Below, piece by piece: positions 1 through 18,496 of a stretch of 64,000 bases of DNA (within the stretch, counting starts at the first letter, position 1; every line of letters begins with the position of its first letter). The stretch comes from Magnolia sinica. Taxonomy: Eukaryota > Streptophyta > Magnoliopsida > Magnoliales > Magnoliaceae. The stretch covers positions 25,952,001-26,016,000 of the forward strand of contig NC_080574.1 of assembly GCF_029962835.1 (NCBI RefSeq). Reading direction: 5' to 3'. A model generated the notes under the pieces. The model was not told the DNA's origin. It ran no database searches and saw only the letters and a program-made list of their open reading frames with translations. Position numbers and translations under genes: made by a program.

Positions 1-94
1 TCATTACGATAAAAGCACACTGGGTAACTCAGTACGCAATCGATGTCATACAGCAGACACAAATCTAAACTCGAACACACCGTTGACTATTAAA

Positions 95-205
95 GAATTT
101 CTGTGGGCCATAAAAGTTTTGGATTAAACTAATATTTGTGTTTTACCTTCGTCCAGGTATGTGTGACCTTATAAAATGGTTACGTGGCAAACATACAATG
201 CATAC
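95..205 (-). repeat. Fold-back MITE remnant upstream of the OPR-like gene
   Basis: The stretch with 'AAAAGTTTTGGATTAAACTA', 'ATATTTGTGTTTTACCTTC' and 'TGTGTGACCTTATAA' matches, in inverted orientation, the core of the fold-back repeat at about 6822-7280. It lies roughly 240-340 bp upstream of the TATA box, so part of the gene's upstream region derives from a transposable element. Only the central part of the element is recognisable; ends are not defined. Confidence 0.6.
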
Positions 206-442
206 TGCAGTGGATACTTTTGATCTTTAAAACGCTGTAATGTTTTGAGTTGTAAAGACATTCAGAGGCGCGCCCACATCAGTGAAACACAAACTACGGT
301 GTTGCACGCGTATCACCTGTTCCGCTACACTCTACAGTATGTAGCCACGCCGGAAGAGTTTTGCAACCGCGTTGCGCGTGTGATTTGCCAGCCTCATATT
401 TTAATTTGTGCGCGGGGATCCGTCCCAACTACCAATCCCACC

Positions 443-449
443 TATAAAT
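443..449 (+). promoter_or_regulatory. Probable TATA box of the OPR-like gene
   Basis: TATAAAT lies 45-51 bases before the start codon at 494, preceded by CCAAT at about 432. With the usual 25-35 base spacing, transcription would start around 475-480 and leave a short 5' leader. Supported by motif and position only. Confidence 0.5.
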
Positions 450-493
450 GGATGATCATCAAATGACAGAAAGCAGCCACGGTTGAAGCAAAG

Positions 494-8753
<8,260 letters not shown>

Positions 8754-9059
8754 TTTTATTGTTGAAAGGAGCTTTATTAGGTGCATGAATGGAATACTAG
8801 TAATAATGTAGATGTTGGATTGCATGCGAAGATCCATATATATGATAAAGGTAAGGTACCAAACAGGGCCTTCTTCAGTTTACAGCCATGTATAGGATTG
8901 TCTGGATGAATCAAACCTGGAGGTTGTAATTCATCCGGTTGTGTAGTCTAGTTAGTTTAGTCGTATACATCATAACGTCTCATCCTTCAGTCGACAAATC
9001 ATCTCATCTCTGTGGTTCGTCTTTCTTTCTCCTCTCATTAAATTCCACTCTTCCTCCTC

Positions 9060-9560
9060 AATTTTCTTTTTAATATTAAGCATCTAATCTGGTGTAGTTA
9101 GTTTCTTCCATTCTCAAAAGCCAAAAGCTATATGAGTATGTTGATGAGATCATTTCCAAACCAGCTGAGTCTATTATTGACAATGAAAGCAAAACAATCA
9201 GCAATCCTAATTTTACTACTTGGGGAGTAACTAGACTAACATCTTTCTTGGTTGAATGCATTTTTTTGTAAGGTGTGCTATCCTAAGTAATCAGTTTAGA
9301 AACATTGCCTGAGAATGCCTTCTTTCAGCAGTCTATCATGGATTCTCTAGCGGTGGTACAACATCAAATCTCTGATACCATAATTAAGGTAATGCCATGA
9401 AGGAGAGAAGGTTGGAAAGATTTGCATTTCTTCATTGCATTACTATTATTGTATATGGTTGTAAATAGGTGTTTTCTACATATAGCACCTTTTCCTTTTT
9501 TGTTGTACACTAATAACCTCCTCCCTTTCAGTATTGCCAAATAACTTATCTTTTTCATAT
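9060..9560 (-). repeat. Possible LTR-retrotransposon remnant with primer-site motif
   Basis: CTCTGATACCA at about 9370 is the complement of the initiator-Met tRNA primer site TGGTATCAGAG, so a minus-strand element could have its primer site and 5' LTR here. No second LTR, target duplication or protein similarity was recognised. Low confidence. Confidence 0.25.
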
Positions 9561-9597
9561 AGAGGCATAAAACACCATGTGCATAGTTTCTATCAAA

Positions 9598-9935
9598 GTT
9601 AGACTATTAAATTTCATCATTGACCATATAAAATGATGCTTTTGCCCTTGGTTTTGTAGAGATGAGAGATTCTTATTTTGCCCATGCAAGCATGAAAAGG
9701 TTATCCATAACACTTAAAAACAATTTTGATCCTTCATTTAAATGGTTTAGATCAAATGCTATGGATGGCCCATCATTAGATGGTCTCGGTCATGCAACCA
9801 TCTTGGAGCTCCCATAACTAAGCTATTAGGATCTAGCCCAAAATGAAAATCTATCTCATCTCTACAATTCAATGACAAATGCGTCATTTTATGTGGTCGA
9901 TATTTAAATTTAACCGTCTATTGTCCTTTATAACA
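9598..9935. mobile_element. Fold-back MITE between OPR and TRIM1
   Basis: The left arm (ATTAAATTTCATCATTGACC, ATAAAATGATGC, TGTAGAGATGAGA) is the complement of the right arm (TCATCTCTACAATTCAATGAC, ATTTTATGTGG). The arms are about 75-85 bp, separated by about 160 bp that includes 'GATCAAATGCTATGGATGGCCC'. No clear target duplication. Confidence 0.6.
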
Positions 9936-9952
9936 AGTAACTCTCAAAGTAA

Positions 9953-9957
9953 GTGTG

Positions 9958-10002
<45 letters not shown>
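9953..10002. repeat. Compound (GT)n(GA)n microsatellite
   Basis: About nine GT units are followed by about sixteen GA units. It lies about 45 bp upstream of the TRIM1 left LTR and is useful as a polymorphic marker site; no function is implied. Confidence 0.9.
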
Positions 10003-10005
<3 letters not shown>

Positions 10006-10048
10006 ATTTAACAGTACAAAAGGAGTGTTTTTGGTATATAGCAAAAAG

Positions 10049-10300
10049 TGTCAAACAATCACTTGATTTAAAAGCTTGAGTTGTTAGAGGATGGCGTATC
10101 AATGTATATCAAGTGACTTTAATACTCCACCGCACATGCAGGGTAGAAATCTGCACATGAACGTACTAGACAAGGGTGGAAGGATACAATTAACACCATA
10201 AACGACCCCATAGCTCTGATACCATGTCAAATCACCACTTTCTCTAAAAGCTTAAGCCATTACAGGATGGTGTATCAATGTATATCAAGGGATTTTAACA
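10049..10300 (-). mobile_element. TRIM1: complete miniature LTR retrotransposon, 76-bp LTRs
   Basis: Two 76-bp direct repeats (10049-10124 and 10225-10300), starting TGTCAAA and ending TTTTAAYA, flank a 100-bp internal region. A perfect 5-bp duplication AAAAG lies outside (10044-10048 and 10301-10305). At 10213-10224 GCTCTGATACCA is the exact complement of the tRNA-iMet primer site TGGTATCAGAGC and directly abuts the right LTR, so the element runs on the minus strand. A purine-rich run (GCGGTGGAG on the minus strand) abuts the left LTR as polypurine tract. There is no coding capacity. Total 252 bp, shorter than most described TRIMs. It must have depended on proteins from an autonomous element. 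Confidence 0.92.
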
Positions 10301-10489
10301 AAAAGTGAGGATGGTATGTCAAAAACTTTTGTAAACATATAAAAAATAAACCAATAACACATCTCTTTCACATACCATTCACATTGATGTAGGCTAGGTT
10401 TTCACGTAGTATTAGCACTTGTACATGGTATTCATGAGGATTTCCTTAATCACATATATGCCCAGGCCACTATAAACATGGGTGCGCCT

Positions 10490-10910
10490 TTTACTTCATC
10501 ATTTTGTGTTACAACTCGGGTTGGGCTCAACCCGAATGCAATTGGGCCAACCAGAAGTACTGGTCAAGTCGGATGAGCTCATGCTAGAAATCCACAATCG
10601 AATCCAGGACAGTCGGACTCAGGTCAAAGCCTTGGGCAACTTGACCCAAGTGCATAGTAAACTACATGCATGTAACATAGGAAACACTAGCGTGGTGGAT
10701 TGTATATTTGGGATTTGAAATTTTTGAAATGTGAGGTCCAGATAAGAACAATGGAGTGAGAAAGGCCGAATGTTAGTGAAGGTGATGAATTTTAAATTAG
10801 ACGCTCGAGTTAGGTCCTGGATAGGGATTGGGTCAAGCTACATAACCTGACCTAAACCAAACCCGACCCACCAGAGTCGAGTTTGAACATTCAAGTAGCC
10901 CAGCACCCAT
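10490..10910. other. Low-complexity GGGTTGGGCTCAACCCGA-type sequence
   Basis: Segments at about 10515-10640 and 10800-10905 consist of CGGGTT/AACCCGA and GTCGGA words, related in style to the TCGAG clusters. A short open frame here is not supported as a gene. Confidence 0.4.
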
Positions 10911-11311
10911 TTCTAAGTTATTTACACCTTGTATACTTGGATACAAGCATTTGGAATTGAACTGCCGAACTGTGGGTGCCAGCTTTCGATGTATCATGGA
11001 CCAAAAATTGCATTTATTTGATCAGCCGACCATCAGATTCGTGGACATTTATTGAACGGTTAAAAATACAAATATCTAACGGTCTGGTTAGGTAAAATGC
11101 CCAAACTGATTTTGGCAATATGACTTGGCAACAGTAAGTTCCATGATTTAGTTGGTCTAATAATGAATTAATGTATATGTTGGGTATACTTTCTGAGTGC
11201 CTGCATATCAAGTGTCATACCAGCCAGATTATCATATTACTACTACGTTAGTTTTGTACCATTTGGGAAATGCTGGCTGCTCTTCCAATGTACGCATGGA
11301 ACGTTGTGAGG

Positions 11312-11376
11312 CAATACAGGCCGTCCAAATCACGTACTAAACCATGGATAGAGTATATCCTAAATGTTTGCACCGA
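11312..11376 (+). repeat. 65-bp direct repeat, left copy, flanking copia fragment
   Basis: It is identical at 64 of 65 positions to 13393-13457 (CAATACAGRCCGTCCAAATC...TTTGCACCGA). The two copies exactly bracket a 2016-bp insert holding a truncated copia 3' end. This is far longer than the 5-bp duplication expected of copia integrase. Confidence 0.9.
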
Positions 11377-11717
11377 TGACTGAGGCCGAACACATAGCAT
11401 ATTCTGCTATAGTTCAGGAGTGTGTATGAGTTCGCAGATTTCTTCTAGGTCTGAGTGTTGTACCGAACATTCGTCAGCCTATATCGCTGAAAATAGACAA
11501 TACTTTTGTCATTGACTTGGCGAAGGACTCTAAACACCACCAGAAGTCTAAGCACATTGAGATCAAGTATCATTACGTCCACGATCAAGTGAGAAATAAG
11601 AAGGTCGTCCTCAGCTACATTCCTACTAAGGAGATGATGGCTAATCCCATGACGAAACCTATAGTCAGAGATCTATTTCAGGTTCACGTCAGGCAGATGG
11701 GATTGAGGAAAGTTTGA
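11377..11717 (+). pseudogene. Ty1/copia RNase H C-terminal fragment
   Basis: It begins abruptly in the RNase H region at a TEAE(H/Y)IAYS-like motif, with stops and frame breaks to 11510. It then reads openly through KSKHIEIKYHYVHDQV and YIPTKEMMANPMTKP, the conserved end of copia RNase H (KHIE-x-(D/R/K)-x-H-F/Y-V-R/H, followed by ADxxTKxL). The stop is at 11715-11717. Everything upstream (gag, protease, integrase, RT) is missing. It is bounded on the left by the 65-bp direct repeat. Confidence 0.85.
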
Positions 11718-13392
11718 GTGATGTACTTGTTTTTAGTACCTTTAATCTTTTATTAATGAATAACACATTCCATTTATTCAGTCTTGAACACCAATATAAA
11801 CTAGGTAAGTAGATCATCGGCATTTATCCTGAGATCATATAGGATTTTTATTTCTTCGTCAGCAGGCCGGTCACCCACTCGCACGGGTTGACTAACCTTG
11901 AATGTATAAAGGAGATATATTTGGGGCGATGTTCATATACTTAGGTGTGAACTTCTCTTTATTGTGAATAATAAAGGATAAAGATATGAGTAAATCATAT
12001 CCACCTATAATTTTTTAATATTGAAGATAAGACTGATCAAGTCGAATAACATAATCGCATCATTCCTTTTCATGCGATCAATTTTATGGCCTGAATTTAT
12101 AGTCAGGTTATGAGGTTATGAGATAAGTCGTACCTCATGTAGAATGACCTGCGTATTGTAGACCTGACATACACCTAGTATTATCTACTTTACGATAAGT
12201 ATTATAGCCACATGCTGGGACCTTTTACCTACAAATTACTTTGATTCGATCTAATCATTATAACGTGTGAGTAGCCAGTCTCGTAGGTGACTCTTTGTGT
12301 CCTTAGCTATCCTCCTCTTGTGTATATGAGGATTAGATTGACTGTTGCTACTCTAGTGTACTATGAAGAAAGGTCTTTAATTGGCCAGACTCAGTTACTC
12401 TAAGAAAGTAGCTTGATTCATTCCAAATTACACATCTGCGTGAGGAAGATCCCGTGACAACTACACCAAGTTTCTAGAACTATAAATAGACACTTGAAAA
12501 CTTATCCACCGGTAGTATCGAGTTGTTTTTATTAGACTTTGAATTGGTGTGCAGGTGAGCATTTCCCTATATATATATATATTGCTTTAAAATTGATTTT
12601 AGTCGAAGTTTATGAAAAATCGAGTTTTCATAATAACTCGATAAGTTGGATAAGTGCGTATGTTGGTCGAGTACTCCAAATCGGGAGTTAACTCCATCCG
12701 GTGTGGTCATGGGGACTAGGACAGACATTGCAAAGCTTGGGTTATTGAGTACTAATTAGGTGGTCACTTAGTACTTTAACACCTGTGAGAAGATTACAGT
12801 GATCCAGCTGGTCCTATGCCTCTGATTCTTTTGATCGCGATGTTTGATTTTGATTATTATTAGGTTAGTTAGATGGACAAATTTTTGTGCCTATCCCACA
12901 ATGTGATTGAATGAGAGATGTTGGACGTAGACCAGTGGGGCCCACTGGTGAGCAATTACTAGTGGGTGGGTCCCATGTATTTAGGCCTCTTCCGACCTCC
13001 TCTTTTTCTTCAGTTGGATTTTCAAATTCAAAATTGAATTTGATTTTGGATGGGAGATATGGAGAAGACTGGATAATCTGGTCTCATGCAAACTCTATCC
13101 TTTCCTATAAAAGGATAAGGCTCTCTCGTACAATTCATGAAAAATAACGAGAGAGAAAGAGGAATAGTGGTACATAGTAAGTTGTCAATTTAACTTGTCT
13201 TGGGACGATCTAATCCATAGATCATGATCCGGGGCCATCTATACCGTTGAATCAGAGGGGTGAATAGACCCATCTGCTCCAGTAGTAAATAGGCAGGCCG
13301 CTGGATCTGGAGCTTTAATCTTCGGCTTCGTGAGGGGTTCCATATCGTGTAGACCATCAGATCTTGAGGACTCACACTTCCACTCTCACTAA
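11718..13392 (+). mobile_element. Downstream part of the truncated copia insert, probable 3' LTR
   Basis: This follows the RNase H stop without another gene. TATA-like sites TATAAATA (12481-12488) and TATAAAAG (13106-13113) could be LTR promoters, but no second LTR is present to define the ends. No coding sequence is supported here. Confidence 0.45.
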
Positions 13393-13457
13393 CAATACAG
13401 ACCGTCCAAATCACGTACTAAACCATGGATAGAGTATATCCTAAATGTTTGCACCGA
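13393..13457 (+). repeat. 65-bp direct repeat, right copy
   Basis: This is the partner of 11312-11376, with one mismatch (A/G). Beyond it the sequence continues as unrelated DNA (AAGCCAATGG). Confidence 0.9.
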
Positions 13458-13777
13458 GAAGCCAATGGAGTTTTGGCTTCCAAACCACTTATTGTTTTAC
13501 TTTTACCCATGCATTTAAATAGCCATCAATCGACGATTATGATTGCTAGATCAATTACCTACATGGGGTTGGGCGAAATGGCTATCATTGTGAGTTTGCT
13601 CCCTCCAAACGTGAGTTCAATTCCAATCCTTGAGGTCACATGATGCACATTGATCGTTCACCCCACCGTTAAAAACTTCATGGAGCCACTGGAATGTGTA
13701 TTGTCAATGACCACCGTTTCCTGTATTATCATCTACCTAAGTTTTGGACGTGCTTCATTTTCGGGATCATACCTTAA

Positions 13778-14321
13778 AGAGGCGTTTGGTGTAGGCTATT
13801 AGATGGGATTAAGAGAGATAGAATTACATTTGTTCCTGTGCAGGGTCCTTACTCTTGCTCGGGTGGTAGACTCTCGGGAGTTCCAACCCCCGGGCAAGGG
13901 TTCGAGTACCCATAGGTGGTGAAATTCCACTAGCGTGAGTGTGTGTGTAAAAAAAAGAAAAAAAAACCATTTGTTCCTGTGCAAATTTCATCCAGCATTT
14001 TGGAGAGGATGAGAAAGGTTGGAATTAGGTGGGATGAAATTGCATTTGATCTCACATGGGATTTCGGTGAATTTTGAAATCCACTATACTTGTGGGCCCC
14101 ACATTGATGCATGCATTTATCTACGCCGTTCATTCATATACACCATTTTTGTTTAATCCAATGTTTTCCATGGCAAGAATTTTATCCCAAACATGGGATT
14201 GAATGGCTAAAATACCATGGTATTTCCACACATGCAAACACATGCAATCATTGTGCAATAATGATGTTGATCCCATCCAATACAATTCAATGCCATTTTA
14301 TTCCACGAACCCAACGCCCCC
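13778..14321. mobile_element. Tourist-like MITE with TAA duplication, carrying a SINE
   Basis: The ends AGAGGCGTTTGGTGT and GAACCCAACGCCCCC are inverted repeats (12 of 15), with TAA on both sides (13775-13777, 14322-14324). It is 544 bp, of which 141 bp are the nested SINE plus one target duplication. It is inserted in a fold-back MITE. Confidence 0.8.
13843..13967 (+). mobile_element. Complete tRNA-derived SINE, 16-bp TSD
   Basis: A perfect 16-bp duplication CATTTGTTCCTGTGCA (13827-13842, 13968-13983) brackets a 125-bp body. The body has a Pol III A box-like TTGCTCGGGTGGTAGACTC, a B box GGTTCGAGTACC and an A-rich tail after a GTGTGTGTGT stretch. The perfect duplication indicates a fairly recent insertion. 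Pol III transcription from the internal boxes is the expected mode; mobilisation would need LINE proteins. Confidence 0.92.
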
Positions 14322-14905
14322 TAAAATGGGTTTTCAAAACGTATGTACGGCATGGATATAAGGCACATACATCACAGTGGGCCCCACGGCCAGGGATCCC
14401 CACACCAAAGGCGCCCTGCCCAAACATGATGAAGATGCAAAACTCAAGTGGGTCACACCACATGAAACACTGGGGGTAATATTTTACCGTAGACACACCT
14501 TCCATCCATCTTCTTTTTCTCAACCGAAGATGCCCAACTTGACAATCTAGACCTTTACCTGTATATACAAACCGATAAAGACAAAAATACTTCAGTGCTA
14601 AACGCTAGGGAGTGGGGATGGAAACGCAAACCGTTGGAACCTCCCTGGAGCTCACCGCGACGTTTCTATGCCATCCAAACCGGCAAGGGAAAACACGAAT
14701 ATCAGCCTCATCCAAACTTCTATGGTCACTTGGAAGATTTCAATGGTGGGGGTTAATCCTGACTGTTTCCTGTGGTATGACCCACCTGAACTTTAGATCT
14801 CACTGATGTTTGGGATCATTTCCTAAAATAATCTGGTGAAACGGATGGACGGAATAGATATAACACGATCATCACGGTGGGCCCCACAGAGCTTGGTGTT
14901 ACAGG

Positions 14906-16600
14906 GTATCTTAGGCAATTCGCGTTCCGTTTTGAAAATGATGACACGGGAGTCTAGCCAAAGATGGCGCGATTAGCCGACCGTAGAAAGCACAGAGAGA
15001 GAAATCATCCATTGGAGAAGAGAGATGAGAGAAAACCAGCGACGCCAGAGCAGATCGCAACGACATTTCATCTTCTTCTACCTTTCTTTGTCGCTGCAAT
15101 TGATTTCAGGTGCGTCTCGTTCACTCTCTCATCTAATCTACATATGAGAAAATGAAACAAGAAAAAAAACAGGGAAAAGAAGGGAAAAGCTAAAAAATCT
15201 CACAGTAATCCAATCTTGATCTTCCTTTCGCCGCCATTTGAACCCTCCAGACGTTTTGCACATTTCATAATCTATAATGTGGGGGTCAATTCTCCTTCTT
15301 TTCCAATGCAATTTTCAAATTATCAGTTACAGATTCCGTTTCTGCTTTCACAGCAATTTGGGATTTTCGAGTCGATTATATGCTGTCAGATTTTACCATC
15401 TTTGGTAGTTCAATAATTCCATTCGCTGAATCATACATTGTATTTCTCTTCTTAGGGAGCTTTTCGTTTGGTGCTTTTCTTTTCCAAACTTGTAAGATAA
15501 CAAGGGCTGCGTATTTTTGTGATTTTCAGAAAACACAATTCTGGTTTTGTTGTCGATTGCTAATTGAATGATTCAGTGTTTATATGCATTTGGAAAAAGA
15601 TCTATTGTGCCCATTGATAATTTTGCATTCTCTGCATTTTCTTGGGTTTATTTCCCGAGAGGAAGTGTATGCATTGATTGATCAAGCATTTTGTCTGTCT
15701 GAACAAATGGTGCACTCGATGCCACACCTTTTGGTTATCCTGACCGTCCATATGGTGGGCCGCTATCGCAGACAGGAACCCAAGGCTCATTTGGCAGCGT
15801 GGATTTTAAATGTTGTGGAATTTCATCACCTATGGATACTCGAACGCTTGACTAGGTGTTGAAAGGGCTCTTTGAGGAATTTTGCTTGCTTTAAAATCCA
15901 AATCCCTCGAAATTCCACCAACCCCCCCCCCCCCAAAATAAAAAAAAAAGAAAAGAAAAGAAAAAGAAAAAAGAAATCCCTCTGAATCCATTCTAGCCCT
16001 AAAAATCTCTATCACCGGACAGTTTCAAGTTTTGGGTCTTGACTGTCCTATCGGGCAGCTGCTAAATGTGGATCATTTGTTGTAATTTGTATATATCCAA
16101 GCCACCAATTTGATGGATTTGGATAATCTGATGGGGGGCATACTAGGGCATGGCTATCTTTCAAAAAAAGAAGAAGAAAATATTGGGGCATGGCTCATTC
16201 CACTATTGCACAACTGCTAAAAGACCTGGGTTACTGGGAGTTGTGGTCCTGCACCTTTGGCAGATCTAACAGGAAAAAGCCACTTCTGTCGATTAACCAT
16301 CACATGATACCTTTATTTTCCTGCACTTCCCTTAGGAAATTGTATTATTCATGGCGTCATATCTTCATGGTGTTGACTTCCAGATCAAAGAGGAGAAGAT
16401 CGAAGATTGAAGATTGAATAATACTTTTGGTCGCAAACATCTGGATTCTAGATCGGGTTTTGCCTCTCATCATTCCAGATTGAGAGGAAGATCTCGTTTG
16501 CAGGTCTATTCTAGATTGAGGGGTTGGTCCTCTAGGTTTGCTTTCCTCTCCTTCCATCACCAAAGCCAATCAGCTGCTCCCTGAAGCTGATCATCTTTTC
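14906..16600. other. Stretch without a supportable gene
   Basis: Around 14960-15115 the sequence looks like a 5' leader (CT-rich, with GCGACGCC, then a possible donor TTTCAG|GTGCGT), but no coding exon follows. 15930-15975 is a C run followed by A/G-rich sequence. Short open frames here have no recognisable domain. 16360-16620 may be leader sequence of the LINE that follows. Confidence 0.3.
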
Positions 16601-17190
16601 GAGACAGTAGTGTCATCTTAGATGGCGACTTTGTGAGAGATTATGAAACTATTAGAAGGCAAGGTTCTAACAGTTGTGACCGTCACCACACCTTGGACCA
16701 TGTTAACAAAGGAAAGGAGGTGGTGGCAGAAGGCAAAAGGGGTAGGGTTCCTTCCGATGTAGACAGAGGAAGGGGTCTTCATGAATTCGTGAGATTTGAA
16801 GATTCTAGAGAATGGTTAAAAGTGGGCTCTAGGAAGAAACAACATCGTAATGTCCGGCCTGTTACCATTAACCCTCTGAGAGAACATCCAACCCTCTTCG
16901 TGGACAGGTTTCCTGAAGAGTGGAGGGAGATCCACTTCTAGAGAGTCTTTGGGAGGTTTGGGTAGGTAAGGGAAGTAGTCATTCCAAGAGATCGAGGATT
17001 TGCTTTTGTTAGGGGTTTTGCCTTCGTTCGAATGAATACTGACGAGGAGCTCAGGTGTGCGGTTAAAGGACGAGAGGGTAGAAATTCTATGGCAAGGAAA
17101 TCCGTGTGAATGTCCCACACTACGGGGCAAAGAAGGTGAACTCGAAGAATAGGTTTGGTTCTTGAGTTCCAGACCAGACACCACCCACAA

Positions 17191-17304
17191 AAAAATCATT
17201 TTCACTCCCCAATTCTTTCACCCCTTCCTCTCGTGGTATTGGAAGGTTCCGATCCCCCTTCTAGTCCCCCGAGATCCTTATAAGGATGCTCTTTAGGGTT
17301 TTGA
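17191..17304 (+). repeat. 114-bp direct repeat, left copy, inside LINE ORF1
   Basis: It matches 17696-17809 with three mismatches over 114 bp (starts AAAAATCATTTTCACTCCCC, ends AGGGTTTTGA). The two copies bracket a 391-bp fold-back MITE. Only one copy belongs to the LINE. Confidence 0.9.
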
Positions 17305-17695
17305 TTTTTCAATGCAAGTGCAAATACTTGGTAAATTGATAACTATTACACTTTCACCCGTTTGGAAATTTTTGCCTGGAAACCGGTTCAAAAGTGCTAG
17401 TTAAAATTTTTAAACCTCATGGTGATCTATATAACATATCTGTTCCGTCCATCCGTTTTATCACAACATTTTGAGATATGCGTGAAAAAACCATGTAAAT
17501 CAAATACTCAAGTGGCCTACACCAAAAGAAACAGTAGCCCTTAGAAGTTTTTAACGATAAGTGTATGATTTACTTTTTTCTATGGCGTGGTCCACTAGAG
17601 CTTTGGATATACCTCATTTTTTGGCTCATGCCATAAATTCAATTGGCATAATGGGCGAATGGTGTGGATAAGCGAAATGCATCACAGTGGGACCC
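17305..17695. mobile_element. Fold-back MITE between 114-bp direct repeats
   Basis: It contains the family signature (ACTCAAGTGGCCTACACCA, GTCCACTAGAGCTTTGG, ACATATC...CCGTCCATCCG, CATCACAGTGGGACCC). It is the insert inside LINE ORF1. No short target duplication was seen. Confidence 0.7.
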
Positions 17696-17809
17696 AAAAA
17701 TCATTTTCACTCCCCGATTCTTTCACCCCTTCCTCTCGTGGTATTGGAAGGTTCCGATCCCCCTTTTAGCCCCCCGAGATCCTTATAAGGATGCTCTTTA
17801 GGGTTTTGA
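17696..17809 (+). repeat. 114-bp direct repeat, right copy
   Basis: This is the partner of 17191-17304. After it the LINE sequence resumes (GATTGATAACGG). Confidence 0.9.
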
Positions 17810-18496
17810 GATTGATAACGGTCTCCTTAGAGGCCAGGGTTCATCCCCCCTCTCTCCCCAATTGACGGATTCTCCGTCTTTCGTCAAGTCCTCTCTGATT
17901 GAGGGTCAGCTGTCCATTCGGGTTTCAGAGTCGGTCCTTTTCAAAGCCAGAGAGAACCTCCAGTGGTCTGTGGTGGTTAATCTCCGCCAAGGTTTTCTCT
18001 TCAAGATTGTATGGTTTGGTTCCAATTTTACTATTCATTAAACTCGGGAGATTTCATTCTCCATTTCCTTTCCCCATTAGCAATTTGGGTATCTTTACGA
18101 CCTTATTTCGACATCGACGGAATAGTTTTTATAGGTAACTTGCATCAGGTGGGGATTGATGGAGGGGATCTGTAAATGGTCTGAGTGGTCCAGATTTGGA
18201 ACGAAGGATGTCTAGTTCATCTTCCCTAAAGTCCCTCTAGAGTTATGGTTTGAGTTTTTTGTTTTTGTTTTTTTTTTGTCTTTGGGTTCTTGTGTTGGTG
18301 AGGTTCTACAAGTTGGTAAGGCAATTGAACTCTGCGAGGAGCTTCGTTTAGCCAGGTTGTTGATTAGGATTAAGAGGATGGCGGAGATCCCTGTCTTAGT
18401 GAATATTGTTGTGGTCTAGGATTCTTTGGAGATAAAAGTAATCCGTGAGACGAAGTCAACCACAGACTCTAGGAGGGTTGCTTTCTCTTCCCTTCC

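Larger units (their letters stand above)
13640..14905. repeat. GGGCCC fold-back repeats hosting a Tourist MITE
   Basis: Left and right of the Tourist element (13640-13777 and 14325-14470) the sequence reads as one fold-back copy: 'CCTGTATTATCATCTACC...GGGATCATACCT' continues into 'AAAATGGGTTTTC...ACATCACAGTGGGCCCCAC'. A second partial copy lies at about 14625-14905, ending GGTGGGCCCCACAGAGC. Open frames across this region are repeat-derived. Confidence 0.65.
16621..18480 (+). pseudogene. LINE ORF1 with RNA-recognition motif, disrupted
   Basis: About 16633-16941 is open and leads into an RRM: RNP2-like TLFVDRFPEEW near 16880, then, after a stop and frame changes, RNP1-like RGFAFVRMNTDEEL near 16995-17050, in which the RGFAFV unit is duplicated. 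RRM-bearing ORF1 proteins are known from the plant L1 group (for example the BNR LINEs of beet). After the RRM the frame is broken by a MITE between 114-bp direct repeats (17191-17809). Further LINE-like sequence (AIELCEELRLARLLIRIKR, about 18320-18380) continues to about 18480, where it abuts a minus-strand copia piece. No RT domain is attached. Confidence 0.65.

Noticed and set aside
14111..14479. Open frame of 122 codons on the plus strand
   Set aside because: It runs across the Tourist MITE border into a fold-back repeat; no domain, and composition follows the repeats.
15584..15862. Open frame of 92 codons, possibly following a 5' leader at 14960
   Set aside because: No similarity, no convincing splice partners.
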